46,525 nucleotides of DNA from CAYNWK01 sp964400875 (GTDB lineage Bacteria > Chloroflexota > Anaerolineae > Anaerolineales > UBA4823), in the NCBI GenBank assembly GCA_964400875.1, contig CAYNWK010000015.1, positions 1-46,525 on the forward strand. Direction: 5' to 3'. A program made the position numbers and the translations under genes. Shown piece after piece: positions 33,959 through 42,756 of this stretch. Below the pieces are notes generated by a model. The model did not search any database and was not told the DNA's origin. It saw only the letters and a list, made by a program, of their open reading frames with translations. Every line of letters begins with the position of its first letter. Position 1 is the first letter of the stretch.

Positions 33959-34717
33959 ATGATCATCGAATATCACAGGCCTAAATCGCTCGATCGAGCC
34001 CTGGAATTGTTGGCCCGCGAGGAGATCGTTACACGTCCGCTGGCTGGCGGCTCGGCCCTTACACGCCCATCTCGGGAACAGTTTGCCGCCGTCGATCTGC
34101 AAGCCCTGGGATTGGACGCGGTCCACAACCGGGGTAATTTCCTCGACCTGGGCGCTATGGTCAGTCTAGAGGCTTTGATGGCAACGCCGCAGGTGCAGCC
34201 CGCATTGGAAAAAGCCATACGCCACGAGGCGAACTACAATTTACGCCAGGCTGCCACGGTAGCCGGTACGCTGGTGGCTGCGGATGGACGTTCACCTTTT
34301 GCAACAATCTTGCTGGCCGCGGACGCCCGCATCCGGTTCAAGCCGGGCGATGAAGAGATCGATCTGGGCGATCTTCTCCCGGTTCGCGCGGCCGAGTTGA
34401 AGGGCAAGCTGATCACGGAGATCACTATTCCGCTCAACGCAAGCCTCGCTTACGAGTACGTCGCCCGAACACCTGCGGATTTTCCGCTCGTTTGCGTCGC
34501 GGTGGCGCAGTGGCCTTCCGGACGCACCCGGGTGGCGTTAGGCGGTCACGGCAGCGCGCCAAGCCTGGCATTCGACGGCACGGAAGCCGAAGGCGCGGCG
34601 GTTGCCGCACGTGAGGCTTACAGCGCAGCCGGGGACCATTGGGGCAGCGCGGAATATCGTAAAGAGATCGCCGCGGTTTTAACAGAACGGTGTTTGCGGG
34701 AAATTCGAAATTCATAA
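33959..34717 (+). CDS. Molybdenum hydroxylase FAD-binding subunit (module 2)
   Basis: 252 residues, about 40 shorter than its module 1 relative. The first FAD loop is 'LAGGSALTRPSR', with Ser in place of the usual Thr-Asp. The second motif is 'RQAATVAGTLVAADGRSPF', where the normal 'GGN' has become 'AGT'. The fold seems complete, but both flavin-contact motifs are altered, so weak or different flavin binding is possible. It lies 17 nt before the module 2 FeS-Mo gene and is surely its partner. Confidence 0.85.
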   Translation: MIIEYHRPKSLDRALELLAREEIVTRPLAGGSALTRPSREQFAAVDLQALGLDAVHNRGNFLDLGAMVSLEALMATPQVQPALEKAIRHEANYNLRQAATVAGTLVAADGRSPFATILLAADARIRFKPGDEEIDLGDLLPVRAAELKGKLITEITIPLNASLAYEYVARTPADFPLVCVAVAQWPSGRTRVALGGHGSAPSLAFDGTEAEGAAVAAREAYSAAGDHWGSAEYRKEIAAVLTERCLREIRNS

Positions 34718-34734
34718 ATCGTTTGAGGACTGGC

Positions 34735-37700
34735 ATGCAGATCAACCTGAAGGTTAATGGTGAAGAACGAGCCATAAATATTGCTGCCGGCGACAGCCTG
34801 CTAAGAACCCTGCGAAGTCTGGGATACTTCAGCGTTAAGCATGGCTGCGAGACAGGGGAATGCGGCGCATGTGCGGTCTTGCTGGATGGGAAACCGGTCA
34901 ACACTTGCGTTCACCTGACTGCCCAGACCGAGGGGCATTCCATAGAGACCCTGGAGGCGCTGGGCGAGCATCCTGAACAGGGCTGGAAGCGCACCGAAGG
35001 CCTGCACCCCTTGCAGCAGGCGTTTGTTGACAGCGGTGCAATCCAGTGCGGGTACTGTACGCCAGCACAGATTTTGGCTGCCGCTGATCTGCTGGCGCGC
35101 AACCCGTCTCCCAGCGAAGCGGAGGTGCGAGAGGCGCTCTCTGGCGTACTTTGTCGCTGCACCGGCTACCTCAAACCGGTTCAGGCGGTGCTGCGCTCCG
35201 CCGCGATCCTGCGTGGGGAACAGGTCGATCCCATCAACGGCTCACTCCCGGCGCCGTCGGTTTGGTTAGAGCCTTCTGGGGTTGAACCGGGTGGCGGCGC
35301 ACTGACTACATCGCCCGGGAGCGCTGCTCCAGAACTTGAGCTGCGGGTAATGCCGCAGATCCAGGTCGCCCCGGAGTCCGAGGCATGGCAGCGGGTGGGT
35401 AAACCAGAACCCAAGGTGGACGCGGTCAAGCTCGTGCAGGGGAAGCCGGCCTTCACCGCCGATTTCGAACGCCGGGGGTTGCTCCACGCCAAGGTGCTGC
35501 ACAGCCCGCATGCCCATGCGCTGATTAAATCCATCGATGTGAGCAAAGCAAGGGCGTTGGAAGGCGTCGAAGCGGTCTTGACCTGGCAAGACTTGCCCCG
35601 GGTGATCTACTCCACCGCAGGTCAGTCCGACCCCATTCCTGGGCCTCTCGACGCCTTTTCGCTGGATAAGAAAGTGCGCTTCGTAGGCGATCGGGTGGCG
35701 TTCGTCGCCGCTGAAACCGAGGAGATCGCCGAGAGGGCGTTGGAACTAGTCGAGGTCGAATATGAGCTGCTGCCTGCGGTTCTCGACATGGAGACAGCGC
35801 TTCGCGAGGATGCCCCCCGCATTCACGACGAGCCGGAATACGTGGATTTCGCCGATTCGGACCCCAGCCGCAATCTGGCTGCGCATATCGCCATCGACAT
35901 CGGCGATGTGGAATCCGGGTTCGCCGATGCAGATTTTATCTTCGAAGAGCAGTATGCCGTACCCAAAGTGCAGCAGGCGCATATCGAGCCTCACGTCGTA
36001 GTTTCCTACTGGGATGAAAACGACCGACTGGTGATTCGTACCAGCACCCAGGTCCCTTTTCACGTCCGCCGGCAGCTGGCGCCTGTGCTCGACCTGCCGA
36101 TTAAACGCATCCGGGTGATCAAACCGCGCATTGGCGGTGGGTTCGGCGGCAAACAAGAAGTCCTGATCGAGGACGTGGCCGCGCATTTGACCATCGCCAC
36201 CGGGCGACCGGTGATCTACGAATACACTCGCGAGGAGGAGTTCATCGCAGCCCGGTCACGGCATCCGATGCGTGTCAGGATGAAGACTGGGGTCAAAAAA
36301 GATGGCACAATCACCGCCAACGCGATGTACGCGTTGAGCGATACCGGTGCTTATGGCTGCCATGCGCTGACGGTGACCGGCAATACCGGTCACAAAGCGA
36401 TGGCGCTCTACGTTGGGGATAGCCCTTACCGGGAGAAACCCAATATTCGTTTCTATGCTGACGTGGTATACACCAATACGCCGCCCTCAGGTGCTTACCG
36501 GGGATATGGGGTGCCGCAGGGCTTTTGGCCCGTAGAGCGTCACATGGAGATGATTGCCCGGGAACTGGGCTTCGATGCTTTGGAGTTTCGTTTGAAGAAC
36601 GCTCTGCGTGCAGGGGAGTTACAACCCTTCAGCACTGCCTGGAGCGAAGGCCGCGCCCCGCAGCCTGAGACGATTGAAACTTGTGGGCTGGAAGAGTGCG
36701 TCCGCCAGGGCAAAGCTGCTATTGGTTGGGACCAAAAGTACGGCAACGAAGCCTGGCGTCAAATGCCTGGCAAGCCGTATTTGCGCAAAGGTATTGGCGT
36801 CGCCATGGTGATGCAAGGCACAGCCATCCCCTATCTTGACATGGGCGGCGCAAGTATAAAGATGAACGACGATGGTTCTTTTAACTTGCTGGTCGGCGCC
36901 ACCGATCTGGGGACCGGTTCGGACACGGTGCTGGCCCAAATGGCCGCCGAGGTGCTTGGCGTCCCGGTCGATGACGTGGTGATCTATTCCTCGGACACCG
37001 ATTTCACACCCTTTGACAAAGGCGCATACGCTTCCAGCACGACCTACATCTCCGGAGCGGCGGTGGTCAGGGCCGCCGAACACGCTGCCGAGCGAATCCG
37101 CGTGCGCGCCGCGCGCATGTTGAACGAGCGCTCTGCGCCTAAAGTCAAAGTTGACCCGCATGCCCCGCCTGAGGTCAAACCGGATGACATCCATCTGGCT
37201 GATCGACAAGCCTACGCTCCGGATGGTCGCTCGGTGACAATGTCCGAGATCGGCCACGATTCACTCCACTACGCTAATCAAGAACAGATCATGGGAATCG
37301 GTTCGTACATGTCGCCGGTCGCCCCGCCCCCCTTTGCCGCCCAGTTTGCCGAGGTCACGGTGGACGTCGAAACTGGCGCGGTGACCGTTGACAAATTGGT
37401 CATGGCGGTGGATTCGGGCGTGATCGTCAATCCTCTGACCGCCTCTGGCCAGATCGAGGGTGGGATGACTCAGTCCTTGGGGTATGCGGTAAGCGAGGAG
37501 ATGGTTTACGACGAAAAGGGGCGCGCCCGGGAGCGGGATCTGTACGATTATCATATTTTCCGTGCCCACGAGATGCCCGATCTAACTACGATCTTCGTCG
37601 AAACTTTCGAACCTTCCCATCCGTTCGGGGTCAAGGCTGTCGCCGAGATCCCAATGGACGGGGTCGCCCCGGCAGTGGGCAATGCCATCCTGGATGCCTG

Positions 37701-37764
37701 CGGCGCGCAGATCCGAGAGAACCCCACCACCCCGGAAAAGGTCTGGCGAGCCCTGAAGGGTTAA
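34735..37764 (+). CDS. Molybdenum hydroxylase, fused FeS and Mo subunits (module 2)
   Basis: 1009 residues from ATG at 34735 with GAGGA upstream. The N-terminal [2Fe-2S] ligands are Cys38, 43, 46 and 58. The second cluster is formed by 'IQCGYC' and 'LCRC'. A Gly/Pro-rich linker of about 60 residues joins the FeS part to the Mo domain. The Mo domain has 'GGGFGGK', 'GAYRGYGVPQ' with the active-site Arg, and Glu971 in 'VKAVAE' at the position of the general base. The changes 'AYRGYG' and 'AVAE' relative to module 1 ('AFRGFG', 'GVGE') imply a different substrate class, perhaps nearer to nicotinate or CoA-ester hydroxylases. The substrate is not predictable. Confidence 0.92.
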   Translation: MQINLKVNGEERAINIAAGDSLLRTLRSLGYFSVKHGCETGECGACAVLLDGKPVNTCVHLTAQTEGHSIETLEALGEHPEQGWKRTEGLHPLQQAFVDSGAIQCGYCTPAQILAAADLLARNPSPSEAEVREALSGVLCRCTGYLKPVQAVLRSAAILRGEQVDPINGSLPAPSVWLEPSGVEPGGGALTTSPGSAAPELELRVMPQIQVAPESEAWQRVGKPEPKVDAVKLVQGKPAFTADFERRGLLHAKVLHSPHAHALIKSIDVSKARALEGVEAVLTWQDLPRVIYSTAGQSDPIPGPLDAFSLDKKVRFVGDRVAFVAAETEEIAERALELVEVEYELLPAVLDMETALREDAPRIHDEPEYVDFADSDPSRNLAAHIAIDIGDVESGFADADFIFEEQYAVPKVQQAHIEPHVVVSYWDENDRLVIRTSTQVPFHVRRQLAPVLDLPIKRIRVIKPRIGGGFGGKQEVLIEDVAAHLTIATGRPVIYEYTREEEFIAARSRHPMRVRMKTGVKKDGTITANAMYALSDTGAYGCHALTVTGNTGHKAMALYVGDSPYREKPNIRFYADVVYTNTPPSGAYRGYGVPQGFWPVERHMEMIARELGFDALEFRLKNALRAGELQPFSTAWSEGRAPQPETIETCGLEECVRQGKAAIGWDQKYGNEAWRQMPGKPYLRKGIGVAMVMQGTAIPYLDMGGASIKMNDDGSFNLLVGATDLGTGSDTVLAQMAAEVLGVPVDDVVIYSSDTDFTPFDKGAYASSTTYISGAAVVRAAEHAAERIRVRAARMLNERSAPKVKVDPHAPPEVKPDDIHLADRQAYAPDGRSVTMSEIGHDSLHYANQEQIMGIGSYMSPVAPPPFAAQFAEVTVDVETGAVTVDKLVMAVDSGVIVNPLTASGQIEGGMTQSLGYAVSEEMVYDEKGRARERDLYDYHIFRAHEMPDLTTIFVETFEPSHPFGVKAVAEIPMDGVAPAVGNAILDACGAQIRENPTTPEKVWRALKG

Positions 37765-37765
37765 G

Positions 37766-38704
37766 ATGGATCAACTCGGCCTTTGGATCGAACGAACTCT
37801 AGGGATCGGCGCGGAAACGCAGCAGCGGCTGCTGGCTTCTCTGGTCGCAATCCTAATCCTGTGGATCATCCATTTCTTACTAAGGCGCGCCGTGATCGAC
37901 CAGATCAAGGAGCAGCGCGCACGTTTCCTGTGGCAGAAACTGGTTGCTTATATCTCCTTCGCCGTTGGTTTGTTGGTGGTGGGTTCGGTCTGGATCCAGG
38001 GCTTACAGTCCCTGGCGACTTATCTGGGTTTGGTATCGGCAGGTCTGGCGGTGGCGCTCAAAGACCCCATCACCGACTTGATGGGTTGGGCCTTTATCCT
38101 CTGGCGCAGACCTTTTGAAGTGGGCGACCGGATCCAGATCGGCGAATACGCCGGCGACGTGATCGATCAGCGCGTCTTCAAGTTCTCGTTGATGGAGATC
38201 GGCAATTGGGTCGAGGCAGACCAGAGCACCGGGCGGATCTTGCACATCCCCAACGGACGGGTGTTCACCAAGGTGTTGGCTAACTACACCAAAGGATCGG
38301 ATTTCATCTGGAACGAGATCCCCGTCCTGGTGACCTTCGAGAGCGATTGGCAGAAGGCTAAAGCACTTCTGGATGAAATATCCCGGGATCACGCTGCCGA
38401 GATCGCCAGGGGGGCGGAGCAAAGCTTCAAAAAAGCCGCCCAACATTATATGATTGAATATAACCAGCTCGGTTCGATCGTATATACGAGCGTCAAAGAC
38501 AGCGGCGTGCTGCTCACCATCCGTTATTTATGTGAACCCCGCAAACGACGCTCCAGCACGGAAGCCATTTGGGAAAATATCTTGCGAGAATTCGCCGGAC
38601 ACGCGGACATCGATTTCGCGTACCCGACACGACGGTTTTACGACAACCTGCGGGAAGGCAAACAGGCCCATATGGTCGAGTTCGCCCACGAAAGAATGGA
38701 TTAA
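37766..38704 (+). CDS. MscS-type mechanosensitive channel
   Basis: 312 residues. Three membrane helices lie at about 22-42, 60-80 and 85-115; the last ('YLGLVSAGLAVALKDPITDLMGWAFIL') is the pore-lining helix of MscS channels and leads into the beta domain ('RPFEVGDRIQIGEYAGDVIDQRVFKFSLMEI'). 'GRILHIPNGRVFTKVLANYT' is also family-typical. The start is 2 nt after the stop of the module 2 Mo gene, so expression is coupled. It may relieve turgor or pass small ions; no special link to the enzymes is evident. Confidence 0.92.
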   Translation: MDQLGLWIERTLGIGAETQQRLLASLVAILILWIIHFLLRRAVIDQIKEQRARFLWQKLVAYISFAVGLLVVGSVWIQGLQSLATYLGLVSAGLAVALKDPITDLMGWAFILWRRPFEVGDRIQIGEYAGDVIDQRVFKFSLMEIGNWVEADQSTGRILHIPNGRVFTKVLANYTKGSDFIWNEIPVLVTFESDWQKAKALLDEISRDHAAEIARGAEQSFKKAAQHYMIEYNQLGSIVYTSVKDSGVLLTIRYLCEPRKRRSSTEAIWENILREFAGHADIDFAYPTRRFYDNLREGKQAHMVEFAHERMD

Positions 38705-38712
38705 TTGAGACG

Positions 38713-40053
38713 ATGACCACTTACGTGATCGGGCACGTCAACCCGGACACCGATTCGATCGCCGCGGCGATGGGATATGCCTGGCTGCTTCGCGAGCGGG
38801 ACGATCTCGATGCGCTCGCCGCGCGCGCCGGCGCATTGAACCCGCAAACGACTTGGGTGCTCAAACGCCTGGATCTGGAATCTCCGCTGCTGCTGAACGA
38901 CGCTTCGCCGCGTTTTGAGTCGGTCGCCCGGAGGTTGGATACGACGACCCCGGAGAGCCCGCTGCGCGATGCCTGGGGGATCGCCAGCCGAACCTGGGGT
39001 GTGGCGCCCATCGTCAATGAGGACGGCACGCCCTTTGGTTTAGTCAACGGCCCCAGCCTGTTCGAGTATCTAAGCCACCTGGTCGGTCCCCATCCGCGCC
39101 GCCAGGAGATGCGCATAGCCGAAATCCTCGACCTGCCCAGCAATCAAGCCTGCGATACCAACGTGCCTCGTTTTGAGAAAGGCGCGCGTATCCGCGATTC
39201 GCTCAACCGCATCTTGCGCGCCGAGGGCGACGATTTCTGGGTCGTAGACAAGGATGGCGCGTACCACGGCGTCTGCCGCCAGCGAGACGTGCTCAACCCA
39301 CCGCGGTTGCGCCTGATCCTGGTCGATCACAACGAGCCTGGTCAGGCATTGGGCGCTCTGGAGGAAGCCGAGCTGGTTGAGATCCTCGATCACCACCGCC
39401 TGGGCAATTCATCGACCCACATTCCCATCCGTTTTAGCGTCGATGTGGTTGGCAGCACCAGCACTCTCGTCTCGGAACGCACGGAAGACGTCGGATTGAG
39501 CGCCCCACCCAAGATAGCCGGAGTTCTGCTAGCCGGGCTGCTTTCGGATACGCTGTTGCTGACCTCACCGACCACCACCGATCGGGATCACCGCGCCGCG
39601 GAGCGTTTAGCTCGATGGGCATTAGTGCACGGCGGTCCCTTAGAGAACGAATCGATTAAATCCTTCGGCGAACAGATCTTGCAGGCGGGCTCGGGGATTG
39701 CGGCGCGCGATCCCGATGAGGTCGTCAAGATGGATATGAAGGTATACGAGGCTGGAGGCTGGGATTTTGCCATTGCCCAGGCTGAGGTCACCGATTTGAT
39801 GCAACTCAAGGAAAACCAGGCTGCGCTGCGGGAAGCGTTGCTGCGTCTGCGAGACAGCCGCGGCCTGGATTTTGCCATGCTGATGGTCACCGATGTAGTC
39901 AGTGGTTCCAGCCGTCTGCTGATGACCGAGGATGTCCCGGCTTTGAGTGACCTGCCGTACCCGCGGCGCTCGGATGGCACGCGTTTAGCCGAGGGCGTCG
40001 TCTCACGCAAGAAACAGCTGCTTCCGGTGGTTTTAGGCCTGTTGGAAAGCTAA
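38713..40053 (+). CDS. Mn-dependent (family II) inorganic pyrophosphatase with CBS region
   Basis: 446 residues from ATG at 38713. The DHH-family motifs 'GHVNPDTDSIAAA' (about 7-19), 'LVDHNEPGQ' and 'EILDHHRLG' are present, followed by a DHHA2 domain ending in 'VSRKKQLLPVVL'. A pair of CBS-like segments is inserted at about 70-195, so this is the regulated CBS-PPase type, where adenine nucleotides control activity. No DRTGG domain is seen. It removes the pyrophosphate made by CofC and other nucleotidyltransferases in the pathway, a plausible reason for its place here. Confidence 0.93.
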   Translation: MTTYVIGHVNPDTDSIAAAMGYAWLLRERDDLDALAARAGALNPQTTWVLKRLDLESPLLLNDASPRFESVARRLDTTTPESPLRDAWGIASRTWGVAPIVNEDGTPFGLVNGPSLFEYLSHLVGPHPRRQEMRIAEILDLPSNQACDTNVPRFEKGARIRDSLNRILRAEGDDFWVVDKDGAYHGVCRQRDVLNPPRLRLILVDHNEPGQALGALEEAELVEILDHHRLGNSSTHIPIRFSVDVVGSTSTLVSERTEDVGLSAPPKIAGVLLAGLLSDTLLLTSPTTTDRDHRAAERLARWALVHGGPLENESIKSFGEQILQAGSGIAARDPDEVVKMDMKVYEAGGWDFAIAQAEVTDLMQLKENQAALREALLRLRDSRGLDFAMLMVTDVVSGSSRLLMTEDVPALSDLPYPRRSDGTRLAEGVVSRKKQLLPVVLGLLES

Positions 40054-40068
40054 TCGATAACCCGTGAG

Positions 40069-40899
40069 ATGAGCTCAATTTATCAGGCTTTAGCGGAACT
40101 AGAAGCTGAAAACCAAACCGGCGCGCTGTGCATCGTTGTTCGCAGCCAGGGATCGACTCCCAGGCATGAGAGCAGCAAGATGTTGGTTTACCCCGACGGG
40201 AGCATCCTGGGCACTGTAGGCGGTGGTGAAATGGAGAACCGGGTGATCGCCGCAGCTCTGGCAGCCATCGAAGACGGGCAGCCGCGCATCCTGGAATATC
40301 GTATGACCGATCCGGAGCGAGGCGATCCTGGCGTCTGCGGAGGTAAGGTGGAGGTTTTTGTGGAACCCGTTCGTCCAAAGCCGGTGCTGGTGGTGATCGG
40401 CGCGGGGCATGTCGGCCAGGCGGTAGCTCATCTGGCAGATTGGTTAGGATTTCGTGTGATCGCCAATGACGACCGCCCTGAATTCTGCACGCCCGAAGCC
40501 ATCCCGGAAGCGGAGGAGTTTTACCCGATTCCCATGGAGCAGCTGCCTCAAGAGATGGAGATCACCGCCTGGACTTATCTGGTATTGACCACCCGGAGTG
40601 TAGATCTGGATGTCTCAGGGCTGCCCAGGTTGTTGGATACACCAGCTGCTTATGTCGGTTTGATCGGTTCCAGGCGGCGTTGGGCTACCGCACGCGCCAA
40701 GCTGGCGGAAGCCGGAGTACCGGAAGCTCAGATCGGGCAGGTACGTTCACCTATCGGTTTGGAGTTGAACGCCGAGACACCCGAGGAGATCGCTGTCAGC
40801 ATCATGGCGGAGATCATCCTGCTGCGTCGTGGCGGCGATGCCAGGGTCATGAAAAGTGATCAAAGAGAACTGGAAAAGCTCAACAATACCCAAGCATGA
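40069..40899 (+). CDS. xdhC: XdhC-family molybdenum hydroxylase maturation factor
   Basis: 276 residues. The N-terminal XdhC/CoxI domain ('GALCIVVRSQGSTPRHESSKMLVYPDGSILGTVGGGEME', 'GVCGGKVEVFVEP') is joined to a C-terminal Rossmann domain ('VLVVIGAGHVGQAVAHLADWLGF'), ending with 'YVGLIGSRRRW'. XdhC binds Moco, protects its sulfurated form and inserts it into xanthine-dehydrogenase-type enzymes. It is 15 nt after the pyrophosphatase gene and just before module 3. It could serve all three hydroxylase modules. Confidence 0.95.
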   Translation: MSSIYQALAELEAENQTGALCIVVRSQGSTPRHESSKMLVYPDGSILGTVGGGEMENRVIAAALAAIEDGQPRILEYRMTDPERGDPGVCGGKVEVFVEPVRPKPVLVVIGAGHVGQAVAHLADWLGFRVIANDDRPEFCTPEAIPEAEEFYPIPMEQLPQEMEITAWTYLVLTTRSVDLDVSGLPRLLDTPAAYVGLIGSRRRWATARAKLAEAGVPEAQIGQVRSPIGLELNAETPEEIAVSIMAEIILLRRGGDARVMKSDQRELEKLNNTQA

Positions 40900-40905
40900 A
40901 ATTTT

Positions 40906-40933
40906 TCCGCACCAATGATTCGATCGGTGCGGA
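40906..40933 (+). promoter_or_regulatory. Hairpin between xdhC and module 3
   Basis: TCCGCACC (40906-40913) and GGTGCGGA (40926-40933) form a perfect 8-bp stem with a 12-nt loop, just upstream of the GGAGG (40939-40943) used by the next gene. No T run follows on the plus strand. It may protect or separate mRNA segments, or modulate translation. Confidence 0.5.
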
Positions 40934-40952
40934 TGACCGGAGGTTCACCTGA

Positions 40953-42374
40953 ATGTGGCAAGATTATCACAACGTGACCAGCGTCGATGAAATACTGCAG
41001 CTCCTGGCCGGACGCGGGGAAAAAGCTCGGATCGTCGCCGGTGGTACAGATTTGATCCTTGAGATCGAACGCGAGGTTCGCACCGGGATAGAGACGCTGA
41101 TCGACATCACTCGCGTACCGGGACTGGACCGCATCGTTTTGGATGAGGACGAGACCATTCACCTGGGTCCATTGGTCACCCATAACCATTGTGTCGAGTC
41201 GAAGCTGATCGTCGAGCGCGCCTTGCCGTTGGCTCAGGCGGCCTGGGAGGTGGGCGCGCCGCAAATTCGCAACCGGGGAACCATCGCCGGCAACTTGATC
41301 ACCGCCTCCCCTGCCAATGATACGATTACACCCTTGATGGCTCTGGGCGCGAAAGTGACCCTGCGTTCAATCGCGGGCGAGCGGGTGGTCCGCCTGGAAG
41401 AATTTTATACCGGGGTGCGCGGTACGGTGATGCGTCCGGACGAGATGCTGGTTGATATCGCCTTTCCAGCTTTAGGTATCAACCAGCGGGGCATGTTTAT
41501 CAAGCTTGGGCTGCGCCGGGCGCAGGCGATTTCCCTGGTTGACGTCGCCGCGGTCTTGACTTTCTCGGGTGAGCAGGTGGAGCGCGCAGCGATCACGCTG
41601 GGCGCGGTCGCGCCGACCATCATTCACGCGCGCCGCGCCGCGCAGTATTTAGCAGGCAAGGCATTGACGGGGGAGACTATTCAGCAGGCTGCCGATCTTG
41701 CGGCTGAAGACTCCAGGCCGATCGATGATGTGCGTGGTTCTGGCGCTTACCGCAGAGAGATGGTGCGCGTTTGCACCCTACGCAGCCTGCGTGCTATCGC
41801 GAGGGGAGAAGAGCGGTTGGACTATCCGGAGGCCCCGGTGCTGTTGTGGGGGAGCGAATATCACGGAGCTGCGCCGGATCTCTCCAACAGTTCGTTCCAC
41901 GCGGCTGGTGACCCTATCGTTACTTGCATCAATGGGGTCGCGCGCAGCTTCACCAGCGGCCACCAAAAGACTTTACTGCGCTTCCTTCGTGAAGACGCCG
42001 GGCTTCCGGGAACGAAAGAGGGCTGCGCCGAAGGGGAATGCGGTGCCTGCACCGTTTTTCTGGATGGCGTCGCTGTGATGAGCTGTCTGGTGCCGGCCGC
42101 GCGCGCTCACGGCGCGGATATCGTCACCATCGAGGGGTTGGCGAGGAATGGGCAGCTGCACCCTGTCCAGCGCGCCTTCATCGAAGAGGGCGCCGTTCAA
42201 TGTGGCTACTGCACGCCGGGCTTCTTGATGTCGGCAGCCAAATTGCTCGAAGAACGCCCTCGTCCCAATCATAGTGATATCCAGACCGCGATCACAGGAA
42301 ATCTGTGCCGCTGCACGGGTTATTATATGATCGTCAAAGCGATAGAACGAGCAGCACAAACCGAGGTGACATAA
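40953..42374 (+). CDS. Fused FAD and FeS subunit of a molybdenum hydroxylase (module 3)
   Basis: 473 residues. Residues 1-290 are the FAD-binding subunit ('VAGGTDLILEI', 'RNRGTIAGNLITASPANDTI'). Residues about 320-473 are the two-cluster [2Fe-2S] subunit, with Cys358, 363, 366 and 378, then Cys417, 420, 452 and 454. The FAD-FeS order is the reverse of the common XdhA chain (FeS then FAD). No Mo catalytic subunit follows; the next genes are a membrane protein and an unknown. The catalytic partner is either encoded elsewhere or supplied by another module. It could also serve as an electron-transfer protein. Start ATG at 40953 follows GGAGG. Its TAA stop overlaps the next ATG. Confidence 0.92.
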   Translation: MWQDYHNVTSVDEILQLLAGRGEKARIVAGGTDLILEIEREVRTGIETLIDITRVPGLDRIVLDEDETIHLGPLVTHNHCVESKLIVERALPLAQAAWEVGAPQIRNRGTIAGNLITASPANDTITPLMALGAKVTLRSIAGERVVRLEEFYTGVRGTVMRPDEMLVDIAFPALGINQRGMFIKLGLRRAQAISLVDVAAVLTFSGEQVERAAITLGAVAPTIIHARRAAQYLAGKALTGETIQQAADLAAEDSRPIDDVRGSGAYRREMVRVCTLRSLRAIARGEERLDYPEAPVLLWGSEYHGAAPDLSNSSFHAAGDPIVTCINGVARSFTSGHQKTLLRFLREDAGLPGTKEGCAEGECGACTVFLDGVAVMSCLVPAARAHGADIVTIEGLARNGQLHPVQRAFIEEGAVQCGYCTPGFLMSAAKLLEERPRPNHSDIQTAITGNLCRCTGYYMIVKAIERAAQTEVT

Positions 42375-42751
42375 TGGGTAGATACCGCCGTTCATACGTT
42401 GCCGAAGAAGCCCAGAAGAGACCCTGGGAGATTCATCCCGTCTGGAGGGGGATCGGCTGCATCTTTATGTTGTTGATCCCGGTCATGGCTTTTGCCGGAG
42501 CCTACATCCTGGTGCGGGAGAACTTCCAGCAGCGCTGGATTGCCGTGCCGTCGGAGCTTTCCAATACCTTCGTCATCCCCTTCCTGGGTACACGCCTGTA
42601 CATTGCGGATCTCATGGGGACGGTGGCGTTGATGGTAATTGGATTTGGCCTAATGACAATTGTCTATGCGCTGATCTACCGGGTGATCGGTCCTTCACAA
42701 TACGGCCCTTACGACGCGCCGCCTCCTAAAAGACGGAAGAGAAGGCGCTAA
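42374..42751 (+). CDS. Small two-helix membrane protein
   Basis: 125 residues from ATG at 42374, sharing one base with the preceding stop (TAATG). It has a charged N-terminus, a membrane helix near 30-51 ('GIGCIFMLLIPVMAFAGAYI'), a second near 75-105 ('IADLMGTVALMVIGFGLMTIVYAL') and a Lys/Arg-rich tail ('PPPKRRKRRR'). No family was recognised. Tight coupling to the FAD-FeS gene suggests a role with it, such as a membrane anchor, but this is inference. Confidence 0.75.
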   Translation: MGRYRRSYVAEEAQKRPWEIHPVWRGIGCIFMLLIPVMAFAGAYILVRENFQQRWIAVPSELSNTFVIPFLGTRLYIADLMGTVALMVIGFGLMTIVYALIYRVIGPSQYGPYDAPPPKRRKRRR

Positions 42752-42756
42752 ACTGT

